From NCBI GenBank assembly GCA_948571325.1, contig CAOZKB010000045.1, positions 1 to 7,733 on the forward strand: 7,733 nt of DNA. Direction: 5' to 3'. Below the pieces are notes generated by a model. It did not search any database. It was not told where the DNA came from and saw only the letters and a list, made by a program, of their open reading frames with translations. Below are positions 1 through 5,996 of this stretch, piece after piece (positions within the stretch are counted from its first letter, which is position 1; every line of letters starts with the position of its first letter). This stretch comes from an uncultured Candidatus Saccharibacteria bacterium (GTDB lineage: Bacteria; Patescibacteriota; Saccharimonadia; Saccharimonadales; Saccharimonadaceae). Position numbers and translations under genes: made by a program.

Positions 1-197
1 CCTTTGTCCGTGGGGGATATGTCTACCCATGGAACGGTTCTACGCGGCATCTAGGCGACAATAGCCGCTATTGGGCTACTACCGCCTACCCTAATGCTTC
101 GGACGCCTACTATCAGTATTTTAATAGCGCTAATGTCTACCCCTCCAATAGCAATTACCGCGCCCGCGGTTTCTCCGTCCGCTGTCTCGCCCGCTAA
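1..197 (+). CDS. FISUMP-type surface protein, C-terminal end (partial)
   Basis: This is an open frame entering from the left edge, read from base 3 and closed by TAA at 195-197, giving the last 64 residues. It begins FVRGGYVYPWNGS, contains RYWATTAYPNAS, and ends GFSVRCLAR. That pattern (an aromatic YW-[AS]-[ST]-T-[AE] stretch followed by a terminal G-F-S-V-R-C) is typical of the C-terminus of the Fibrobacter succinogenes major paralogous (FISUMP) domain, which belongs to or resembles the C-type-lectin/formylglycine-generating-enzyme fold. The piece is very rich in Tyr (9), Asn (7) and Ser (7), as expected of an exposed surface. In CPR genomes such domains usually sit at the end of secreted or anchored proteins, but the N-terminus is outside the window, so signal and anchor are unseen. 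The exact ligand or role is unknown. The following gene has its own promoter, so this is probably the end of a separate transcript. Confidence 0.75.
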   Translation, partial: FVRGGYVYPWNGSTRHLGDNSRYWATTAYPNASDAYYQYFNSANVYPSNSNYRARGFSVRCLAR

Positions 198-222
198 TTT
201 TCTCTAAAAACATTAACACTTA

Positions 223-251
223 TTGCCTATTTATTCGGCTTATGGTATCAT
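223..251 (+). promoter_or_regulatory. Predicted ftsE promoter, positioned for leaderless transcription
   Basis: A -35-like TTGCCT at 223-228 (4 of 6 to TTGACA), a 17-base spacer, an extended -10 TGG at 243-245 and a -10 TATCAT at 246-251 (5 of 6 to TATAAT) lie in the 60-base gap before ftsE. The -10 ends six bases before the ATG at 258. A usual start point seven bases past the -10 would fall on the A of the ATG. No Shine-Dalgarno is visible between promoter and start. Confidence 0.65.
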
Positions 252-257
252 GAAATT

Positions 258-1445
258 ATGATTCTGCTCGATCGTATCACTAAAATTTATCCAGGCGATG
301 AAAATCGTGCGCTCGACAACGTGTCACTTCACATCGAACCACACGAATTTGTCTTTTTGGTTGGCAAATCTGGAGCCGGTAAATCTACCTTAATTAAAAT
401 GATTACCAAGGAAGAACAACCCGACTCCGGCAAAATCGTCATCGGCGGTATCGATCTTGATTACGTCAAAAAACGCCATATTCCTCACTATCGTCGCCGA
501 CTAGGAGTTGTTTTTCAAGATTATAAGCTTCTACCTACCCGCACCGTTTATGAAAATGTTGCATTTGCGCTCGAAATCGCTGGTATGCGTAATCGTGAAA
601 TCGCTAAAACCGTGCCAAAAGTGCTCGATCTAGTTGGTTTATCTCATCGCGTCAATAATTTTCCCGCTCAACTTTCTGGTGGCGAAAAACAGCGCGTCGC
701 AATCGCCCGTTCTGTCGCCCGCCAACCAAAAATTCTCATTGCTGATGAGCCCACTGGCAACCTCGATCCGCTCACACGGCAAGAAATCATCGAATTATTA
801 CAAAAAATCAACGATTTTGGTACCACTTTACTTGTTACTACACACGACGAAAAAATCGTCAATAATCTCAGTAAACGCGTCGTCACACTTAAAGACGGCC
901 GCATTGTTGACGACCAAAAAGAACACGGCATTTACCGTCTCGACAGCGAACCAGAAGATCTCATTCGTCGTATTCAAAATGGGGAAGAATTAGCCCAAAG
1001 CTTAGCTTTTTCACGCGTCATTAATAACGTTAATCTTCAGAAAAAACCGCTCAATTCTACTGAACCCCCCACTCGCCACGCCCCCGCACCGATTCGCGCT
1101 CCCGGCTTCGCCAAAAAAGGGCAAACCAAAAGCGCCCAAAAATCCAATCAGCCCCATAATAAAGCCGACAAAGTCATCCGCGTCCCCCGCAAGCATAATC
1201 AAGCTAAAAATACTCCTACCGAACAAAAAATCAACCTCCGTCCGCGCAGAAGTCCCACCAACACCAAAAAAGCTATTCCAGGCTCCGCCAATCAATGGTA
1301 CACCGCTAATCGTCCTCTCAAAGCCGCACCTAAGCTCAGCAGTCTAAGTCTTGGTCAAACCGTCAAACTCAAACCCGCGCCTAGCGTTACTAAAAACCTT
1401 CAACAGGCTGTCAATACACAAATTAATCAAAAACGTGTCGCCTAA
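258..1445 (+). CDS. ftsE: Cell-division ABC transporter ATPase FtsE with long basic C-terminal tail
   Basis: FtsE is the cytoplasmic ATPase that partners FtsX. ATP cycling is known to drive shape changes in FtsX that activate periplasmic or extracellular peptidoglycan hydrolases. The ATPase core occupies residues 1 to about 222. It shows Walker A GKSGAGKS (36-43), Q-loop FQDYKLLPTRT with Gln87, signature LSGGE (139-143), Walker B ILIADEP with Asp163/Glu164, D-loop GNLD (167-170) and the H-loop His196. These match FtsE rather than a generic importer ATPase, and ftsX follows 24 bases later. FtsE is normally about 220-230 residues. This one is 395, with an added tail from about 225 onward that looks disordered, rich in Pro, Lys, Asn and Gln. 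Between 262 and 395 it has 28 Lys/Arg against 3 Asp/Glu. Tail function is unknown. The start at 258 fits both the domain start and the promoter spacing. Confidence 0.95.
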   Translation: MILLDRITKIYPGDENRALDNVSLHIEPHEFVFLVGKSGAGKSTLIKMITKEEQPDSGKIVIGGIDLDYVKKRHIPHYRRRLGVVFQDYKLLPTRTVYENVAFALEIAGMRNREIAKTVPKVLDLVGLSHRVNNFPAQLSGGEKQRVAIARSVARQPKILIADEPTGNLDPLTRQEIIELLQKINDFGTTLLVTTHDEKIVNNLSKRVVTLKDGRIVDDQKEHGIYRLDSEPEDLIRRIQNGEELAQSLAFSRVINNVNLQKKPLNSTEPPTRHAPAPIRAPGFAKKGQTKSAQKSNQPHNKADKVIRVPRKHNQAKNTPTEQKINLRPRRSPTNTKKAIPGSANQWYTANRPLKAAPKLSSLSLGQTVKLKPAPSVTKNLQQAVNTQINQKRVA

Positions 1446-1469
1446 AATCAAAAGTGTGGAAATATAATA

Positions 1470-2498
1470 ATGGTCAATAAAAAAACAACTAAAAATCACA
1501 CCAATCGTAAAGCCGCCAAAGAACATTTGCGCACGCTCGTGGAAAATAGTAACGTTAGTCATGTACGTTCTACCGGGCGCATCGTCAAATACGGCGCTAT
1601 GGGTTTTACACGCAATATCTGGCTCTCTATTGCCGCTACTTTAGTTATGACAGTAACCCTCGTAATTCTTATGGTGACAGTTTTTGCTAGTCTCATTCTT
1701 ACTGCTACTGCTAAAACTATGCAACAAAAAATCGATATTTCAATTTATTTTACCCCTAGCACCGATATTGGCACGATGAATGAACTTGCCAACATTATGC
1801 GTACTGACGAAAACGTTGATACTGTAGAAGTTACAGATTCAGCCGGCGAATACGATATTTTTCTCCGCGATCGTCAAGACAACGAAGAACTTCTTTCTGC
1901 GCTCGAAGATGAAGCAATGCACGAGTTAATGCTTAATACTATGCACCCTACTATGCGCGTCAAAGTTAAGGATCCTAATGACCTTTCTAGCGTTAAAAAC
2001 CTCGTTGAGACTACCGAGATTTTCCAGGAATTTATCGACCCCGAAGAATCACCCACTTATGACGTCAACCAAGCCGAAATCTCCACTATTAATTCTTGGG
2101 CGAATGTAGCTAAAAATGGCGGTTTAATTCTTGGCGCCGTCTTCCTAGTTATCTCAATTTTAGTAATTTTCAACACTATTCGTATGGCCATCTTTTCTCG
2201 ACGCGAAGAAATCCACATGATGAGACTTGTTGGAGCGGACGGTAGCTTCGTTCGCGGACCATTTCTCGTCGAGGCTCAAATCTGCGGTATTATTTCCGGT
2301 ATCCTTGCCAGCACTATCGCCTATGCAGGCTTCCATTTCCTTGCCCCCAAACTCGCCAATTACGGCATTGATGTTTCTGCTATCACAGAAGTTTTTGAAT
2401 CAAAAATGTTAGTCGCTGTATATGCAGTTATGTGCGGGATCGGTATCATCATCGGTTCAATTTCTGCTCGCCTTGCAATGCGCAAATATCTACATTAA
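1470..2498 (+). CDS. ftsX: Cell-division membrane protein FtsX
   Basis: FtsX is the membrane subunit of FtsEX and transmits ATPase state across the membrane to a wall hydrolase. The sequence shows a basic cytoplasmic N-terminus of about 48 residues, TM1 at about 50-78, an extracellular domain at about 80-215, then TM2 (about 217-239), TM3 (about 269-291) and TM4 (about 313-334). This is the standard four-helix layout. The cytoplasmic loop after TM2 carries SRREEIHMMRLVGA (243-256), the conserved FtsX/FtsE-contact region. At 342 residues it is slightly long, mostly from the N-terminus. It lies 24 bases after ftsE and is probably cotranscribed with it. A TATAAT at 1463-1468 sits only one base before the ATG, too close to serve this start as a promoter. 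GGAA near 1458-1461 is at best a weak ribosome site. In-frame ATG at residue 44 would remove only the basic leader. Confidence 0.93.
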   Translation: MVNKKTTKNHTNRKAAKEHLRTLVENSNVSHVRSTGRIVKYGAMGFTRNIWLSIAATLVMTVTLVILMVTVFASLILTATAKTMQQKIDISIYFTPSTDIGTMNELANIMRTDENVDTVEVTDSAGEYDIFLRDRQDNEELLSALEDEAMHELMLNTMHPTMRVKVKDPNDLSSVKNLVETTEIFQEFIDPEESPTYDVNQAEISTINSWANVAKNGGLILGAVFLVISILVIFNTIRMAIFSRREEIHMMRLVGADGSFVRGPFLVEAQICGIISGILASTIAYAGFHFLAPKLANYGIDVSAITEVFESKMLVAVYAVMCGIGIIIGSISARLAMRKYLH

Positions 2499-2531
2499 TT
2501 GCTCAAATTTGCACTAAATCCTGCTCGATTC

Positions 2532-2562
2532 TTTACTTTTAAGCATAAGCGTGATATATAAT
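2532..2562 (+). promoter_or_regulatory. Predicted promoter of the CHAP hydrolase gene, leaderless geometry
   Basis: The 68-base gap after ftsX contains TTTACT at 2532-2537 (4 of 6 to TTGACA), a 17-base spacer, TGA at 2552-2554 and TATATA at 2555-2560. An overlapping perfect TATAAT lies at 2557-2562. With the TATATA register the -10 ends exactly six bases before the ATG at 2567; with TATAAT it ends four bases before. Either places the transcript start at or within a few bases of the ATG. There is no Shine-Dalgarno. This suggests the hydrolase can be transcribed independently of ftsEX. Confidence 0.6.
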
Positions 2563-2566
2563 AATT

Positions 2567-3712
2567 ATGATAATAAAACATAAAACTTTTGGCCTCAGAA
2601 ATATTCTGATCCTATCCACGGCTTTTATAGTTGCTGGAATTAGCGGTTATCAATTACTGCAATCCGAAAAACCCGCCCAAGCTTACCCAGTAGGCTGCGT
2701 CAGTCAAGCCTGTCGCGAAGCCGCAGACCGCGCCGAAGCCGCTGAACGTAATGCTGCTGCTGCTGCCGCTAACGCCGAAACTCTGGAAGGTGAAATCAAT
2801 AAACTAAACGCTGAAATTATCGTACTCGAAGCCGAAATTGAGTCTAATCAAGCCGTTGCTGCTGACCTTGCTGCACAAATCAGCGAAAATGAAGCCAAAC
2901 TCGAGCTTCAGCGTATTGCCCTCGCCAAACTACTCGAAAAGTCCTATCGCGAAGAAAAAGATACGTCTGACGTTATCGTTCTTCTAGCCGGCAGCGATTC
3001 AATTGGAGATTTTGCCGAAAAAAAGTCTCGTCAATCCAGCGTTGAAGCCCAAGTTACCACCTCTACTAAAAATATTAAAACTCTCAAAGAAGAACTAGAG
3101 TCTCAAAAATCCCGCGTTGACAACCTCATCGCTAGTGCAGAGACTAATCGTAACGAAATTACCAACAAGCGCAATGAACAGAATCGCCTAATGGCCAAAT
3201 ACGAAGCTAACGCCGAAGCCTATGCTGCAGATGCCGCAAGCGCCCGCGAAACTATGCAACGCGAAATCGCCGCCGAAATTGCACGTTATAATACTGGCGG
3301 CGTGGTTGGCGATGGCCGCAATACGTATCCCTGGGCAAGCAACTGCCCACAAGACGACTCCGAATATATTGTCGTTGGCGGCTATGTTTGTCAATGTACC
3401 AGTTATGCCGGCTGGAAAACCAAAGAATACTGGGGCATCTACATCTCTTCTTGGGGTAACGCTAAATCTTGGGGAAATTCCGCCCTCAACCGCGGCTATG
3501 TCGTAGACGATCGCCCCGCACCGCACACCGTCGGTTACAGCACTGCGGGTACTTATGGCCACGTTGTTTGGGTGGAAAGCGTCAATGCGAATGGCACCAT
3601 CAATATCACAGAATATAACAACAGTAGTAGCTCCAAAAGTGGTCTACCAGGCGATTTCGGCGCTCGCTACAACGTTAGCCCCAGTTCATACCGCTACATT
3701 CATTTCGACTAA
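2567..3712 (+). CDS. Secreted coiled-coil CHAP-domain peptidoglycan hydrolase (PcsB/CwlO-like)
   Basis: This is a predicted exported wall hydrolase of the kind gated by FtsEX (PcsB in streptococci; CwlO and RipC are functional relatives). Residues 1-39 form a signal peptide: basic start, hydrophobic core at about 13-31 and an AQA site ending at 39. Residues about 46-240 are a long Ala/Glu/Lys-rich coiled coil. It is interrupted at 134-149 by SDVIVLLAGSDSIGDF, the short motif found at the hairpin of PcsB/CwlO-type coiled coils. A CHAP domain fills about 250-381, with the likely nucleophile Cys277 in QCTSYAGW, His332 in YGHVVWVESV and a polar third residue near Glu349/Asn351. CHAP enzymes are amidases or endopeptidases; which bond is cut here cannot be told. 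Extra cysteines (44, 49, 260, 275) could form disulfides outside the cell. Position right after ftsX strongly supports an FtsEX partner. Confidence 0.9.
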   Translation: MIIKHKTFGLRNILILSTAFIVAGISGYQLLQSEKPAQAYPVGCVSQACREAADRAEAAERNAAAAAANAETLEGEINKLNAEIIVLEAEIESNQAVAADLAAQISENEAKLELQRIALAKLLEKSYREEKDTSDVIVLLAGSDSIGDFAEKKSRQSSVEAQVTTSTKNIKTLKEELESQKSRVDNLIASAETNRNEITNKRNEQNRLMAKYEANAEAYAADAASARETMQREIAAEIARYNTGGVVGDGRNTYPWASNCPQDDSEYIVVGGYVCQCTSYAGWKTKEYWGIYISSWGNAKSWGNSALNRGYVVDDRPAPHTVGYSTAGTYGHVVWVESVNANGTINITEYNNSSSSKSGLPGDFGARYNVSPSSYRYIHFD

Positions 3713-3720
3713 CCAAAAAA

Positions 3721-3749
3721 TTCACATATCGTTCACCTTGTGCTAAAAT
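3721..3749 (+). promoter_or_regulatory. Predicted promoter of the S41 protease gene, leaderless geometry
   Basis: This is the cleanest promoter in the window: TTCACA at 3721-3726 (5 of 6 to TTGACA), a 17-base spacer, extended -10 TGC at 3741-3743 and TAAAAT at 3744-3749 (5 of 6 to TATAAT). The -10 ends six bases before the ATG at 3756, so the expected start point is the A of the start codon. No Shine-Dalgarno is present in the 43-base gap. Confidence 0.7.
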
Positions 3750-3755
3750 AGTATT

Positions 3756-4949
3756 ATGTCAACATCTTGGGAAGAAAAACACGTTAGTCTCGGCGGAGCA
3801 ATCATTGGCGGAGCAGTTACGCTCATCATTGGTGTTTTTATTGGTCTTAACTGGCATAATTTTGCTGGTTACTTCCTACCATACCTCAACAACAGTGGCA
3901 CATATCCTAGCCAAGATTGGTCATCACTCGACGAAGTTTATGCCGCACTTTCCGCTAATTACGACGGCGAGATTGATCAAGCCACGTTAGTAGAAGGCGC
4001 TAAAAAAGGCCTCGTTGAAGCCATTGGCGATATTTATACAGTATATATGGATAAGGAAGAAGCTTCCGCTTATGAAGATAGCCTGCATGGCAAAGTCGGA
4101 GCCGGCATCGGCGTCGAAATCGCCCTGCGCGATAATTACGTCCGCGTCATTCGTACCCTACCCGACAACCCAGCCGGCAAAGCCGGAGTTAAAGCGGGCG
4201 ATATTATTTACAAAATCAACGACCAAGAAGTTTATGCCGAATCTACTGATACTATTTCTAGCAAATTACGCGGCGAACCAGGCACTGAAGTCAAACTCAC
4301 CGTGGTACGTGACGGTGAAGAAAAGAGTTTCACCCTTAAACGCGAAACCATCAATAACGTTTCAGCTTACGTCGATTATGACGGCGACACTGCTATTATC
4401 ACCATCTCCCGTTTTGATAGCGACACTGGCACCATCGTACGCAACCTCGTTAGTAAAGATCTTAAGAATAAAAATATTAAAAAAGTCATTCTCGACTTAC
4501 GCAATAACGGTGGCGGATATGTTGACGCTGCCGTAGAATTACTCTCACTTTGGCTAGATAACGAAAATGCTTTTATCGAGCGCGGCAAAAATGGTCAAGA
4601 CAAGAACCATACCACCCTCCGCGGTCAAGCCTTGCTTAAAGATACTCCTACCGTCGTCTTAATTAATGGCACTACCGCTTCTGCTTCCGAAATCGTTGCT
4701 GGAGCCCTTCAGGATTATGATAAAGCTACCTTATTAGGCGAAAAAACCTACGGCAAAGGCGTCATGCAAACACTGCTTAACCTTCAAACTGGTATGCTTA
4801 AAGTCACTACTGCCCACTGGTACACTCCAAATGGTAATAGTATCAACGGTGACGGCATTACGCCCGACACTGAAGTCGAATTAACTTATGAAGACACCAA
4901 TATGAGTCGCGACCCTCAACTCAACGCCGCTAAAAAACTCAAATTGTAA
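3756..4949 (+). CDS. S41 carboxy-terminal processing protease (CtpA/CtpB type), PDZ-containing, membrane-anchored
   Basis: This protein is a serine protease that trims or degrades extracytoplasmic proteins from their C-termini. Residues about 12-31 form a single N-terminal membrane helix that anchors the enzyme facing outward. About 53-110 is the N-terminal helical region. A PDZ domain follows at about 113-195, with the ligand-loop sequence GAGIGV (115-120) and DNPAGKAGVKAGD. The S41 catalytic core covers about 205-375. It contains DLRNNGGG (247-254), the TTASASE motif with nucleophile Ser309, and the general base Lys334 with Gln338 in YGKGVMQ. This spacing is that of the Ser-Lys-Gln catalytic set of CTP proteases. 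GDGITPDTEV near 365-374 closes the domain. The length of 397 is normal. Its own promoter and its place after the CHAP hydrolase suggest it may process or remove wall hydrolases, as CTPs do in some proteobacteria; that target is inference. Confidence 0.94.
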   Translation: MSTSWEEKHVSLGGAIIGGAVTLIIGVFIGLNWHNFAGYFLPYLNNSGTYPSQDWSSLDEVYAALSANYDGEIDQATLVEGAKKGLVEAIGDIYTVYMDKEEASAYEDSLHGKVGAGIGVEIALRDNYVRVIRTLPDNPAGKAGVKAGDIIYKINDQEVYAESTDTISSKLRGEPGTEVKLTVVRDGEEKSFTLKRETINNVSAYVDYDGDTAIITISRFDSDTGTIVRNLVSKDLKNKNIKKVILDLRNNGGGYVDAAVELLSLWLDNENAFIERGKNGQDKNHTTLRGQALLKDTPTVVLINGTTASASEIVAGALQDYDKATLLGEKTYGKGVMQTLLNLQTGMLKVTTAHWYTPNGNSINGDGITPDTEVELTYEDTNMSRDPQLNAAKKLKL

Positions 4950-4970
4950 CTTTTACATGATAAGTATAAT
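4944..4970 (+). promoter_or_regulatory. Predicted promoter of the glutaredoxin-hydrolase pair
   Basis: A perfect TATAAT lies at 4965-4970 in the 27-base gap after the protease gene, ending six bases before an ATG at 4977. A weak -35 candidate TTGTAA at 4944-4949 (4 of 6) has only a 15-base spacer and overlaps the protease stop codon. No extended TG is present. The -10 is convincing; the -35 is not. Confidence 0.5.
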
Positions 4971-4976
4971 AATTAT

Positions 4977-5231
4977 ATGGAGGATAAAATGCAAGAAAAC
5001 ATCAAAGCCCCACTCATCAAGGTTTATTCAACCGAAACCTGCCCATATTGCCACGCACTAATGGACTGGCTCGATCAACAGGAAATTAATTATGAAGAAG
5101 TTGACGCTTCTAATCTACCAGATATTGAGGTCGTACCTGTTACCGAAATAGGCGACCAAAAAATCGTTGGTTTTGATCGCCCTGCCATCAAACAAGCTCT
5201 TAAGGAGCTAGAAAATGGGTCAAAAAACTAA
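4977..5231 (+). CDS. Glutaredoxin/NrdH-like small thiol-disulfide oxidoreductase
   Basis: The product is a small cytoplasmic redox protein of 84 residues (80 if the second ATG is used) with one thioredoxin-fold domain. The beta strand LIKVYST leads into the active site CPYC (22-25). The cis-proline loop is VVPVTEI with Pro54, and GFDRPAIKQAL (65-75) is the C-terminal strand-helix typical of NrdH and short glutaredoxins. Such proteins reduce disulfides, often in ribonucleotide reductase; the partner here is not visible. Two starts are possible. The ATG at 4977 matches the leaderless promoter spacing. The ATG at 4989 has a strong Shine-Dalgarno GGAGG at 4979-4983, five bases upstream. Both keep the full domain. 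The end overlaps the next gene by 17 bases, so the two are almost certainly one operon. Confidence 0.88.
   Translation: MEDKMQENIKAPLIKVYSTETCPYCHALMDWLDQQEINYEEVDASNLPDIEVVPVTEIGDQKIVGFDRPAIKQALKELENGSKN
4979..4983 (+). promoter_or_regulatory. Shine-Dalgarno inside the first codons of the glutaredoxin frame
   Basis: GGAGG lies five bases before the in-frame ATG at 4989 and starts inside the first ATG codon at 4977. It argues that translation can begin at 4989 (protein MQENIKAP...), while the promoter geometry argues for 4977. The start of this gene is therefore genuinely undecided from sequence. Confidence 0.6.
5202..5207 (+). promoter_or_regulatory. Shine-Dalgarno of the alpha/beta hydrolase gene
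   Basis: AAGGAG lies seven bases before the ATG at 5215, inside the end of the glutaredoxin coding sequence. It is the clearest canonical ribosome site in the window and fixes the start of the downstream gene. It contrasts with the promoter-proximal genes, which show no such site. Confidence 0.8.
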
Positions 5232-5952
5232 ACCACCCTTAGTTTTTGTTCACGGTTTTCGTGGCGCACCTGTCGGATTACAGGCCATCGCTAACCAATT
5301 GAATAATTATGGTTATCAGACTTATTTACCTGCCATTCCGCCTTTTGCCGACACTCAACCCCTAAATAAATACGATATCAAACATTACGTTGATTTTTTA
5401 CGTAATTATCTCACCGAAAACCAAATTGCCCAGCCCATTCTCATTGGTCATTCTATGGGCTCGATTATTTGCGCTGCCGCCGGGGAACACTGTGCTGATC
5501 TTCTGGATGAGAGACTTATACTATTATCACCCATTTCCGCGCGAACTAATCCTGCGTTAGGTGCCTTTTCATCCCTTAGTGCTATTTTACCCCGCAACAC
5601 CGTCGATTATGTCACTACACGCTTTCTCTTCGTTCCCAAAAACCGCCAGCTCTTCAAACAAACTATGGTAACCACTCATCTTTGTAGCGCCGATTCACAC
5701 GCCTCACGGCGCGACGAAATTGCTTCCGCCCACTTCTCTACGCGCCACTCCGTAAGCGATTTTCAACCCCCGCAGCAAATCTTATTACTAGCCGGCGAAC
5801 ACGACAAAATCGTACCCAAGTCTGCCACCGAGCAACTCAGCCATAAATTCAAAAACATTCAGATTCATTTTATTCCCCAAACCGGACATTTACATAATTA
5901 TGAAGCGCCTATCGCCACCGCCGAAGCAATTAGACGATTTATTGAAAATTAA
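5215..5952 (+). CDS. Alpha/beta-fold hydrolase (putative esterase/lipase-like), cytoplasmic
   Basis: This is a 245-residue single-domain serine hydrolase. Residues 8-17 (PLVFVHGFRG) give the first strand and oxyanion-hole HGF motif. The nucleophile elbow is GHSMG (78-82) with Ser80. The acid is probably Asp197 in GEHDKIVP, and the base His225 in TGHLHNYE, completing a Ser-Asp-His triad in the usual order. There is no signal peptide or membrane helix. A variable cap lies at about 110-180. The substrate cannot be read from sequence; esterase, thioesterase or monoacylglycerol lipase are all possible. The start at 5215 overlaps the glutaredoxin frame by 17 bases and has a strong Shine-Dalgarno, so it is translationally coupled. 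It ends 44 bases before the convergent glycosyltransferase gene. Confidence 0.88.
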   Translation: MGQKTKPPLVFVHGFRGAPVGLQAIANQLNNYGYQTYLPAIPPFADTQPLNKYDIKHYVDFLRNYLTENQIAQPILIGHSMGSIICAAAGEHCADLLDERLILLSPISARTNPALGAFSSLSAILPRNTVDYVTTRFLFVPKNRQLFKQTMVTTHLCSADSHASRRDEIASAHFSTRHSVSDFQPPQQILLLAGEHDKIVPKSATEQLSHKFKNIQIHFIPQTGHLHNYEAPIATAEAIRRFIEN

Positions 5953-5996
5953 CACAGTACTTTTCGAGAATATAATCAGCCCTAATTAACTCCGCC
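5953..5996 (+). other. Convergent intergenic gap, no clear terminator
   Basis: These 44 bases separate the 3' ends of the plus-strand hydrolase and the minus-strand glycosyltransferase. A bidirectional hairpin terminator would be expected here, but I see no stem of useful length and no U-tract. Only a 6-base palindrome AGTACT and scattered AT-rich sequence are visible, including a TATAAT at 5971-5976 with no start codon nearby. Confidence 0.5.

Noticed and set aside
634..993. Open frames inside ftsE on both strands (634-993 plus, 668-931 minus, 1011-1295 minus)
   Set aside because: They overlap a well-supported gene, have no family motifs and low-complexity composition typical of shadow frames.
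2499..2566. Possible terminator or riboswitch in the ftsX-CHAP gap
   Set aside because: Short self-complementary pieces such as CAAATTTG are present, but there is no stable stem with a U-tract, and the right half is accounted for by the predicted promoter.
3188..3562. Overlapping frames inside the CHAP gene (3188-3562 minus, 3222-3506 plus)
   Set aside because: The CHAP domain and its catalytic residues lie in the main frame; these alternatives have no recognisable domain or start signals.
4015..4536. A 173-residue plus-strand frame inside the S41 protease gene
   Set aside because: It is long but covers the PDZ and catalytic region of a clear protease in another frame and looks like a compositional shadow.
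5971..5976. TATAAT in the convergent gap as a promoter for an antisense RNA
   Set aside because: No -35, extended TG or start codon accompanies it, and such hexamers are expected by chance in AT-rich gaps.
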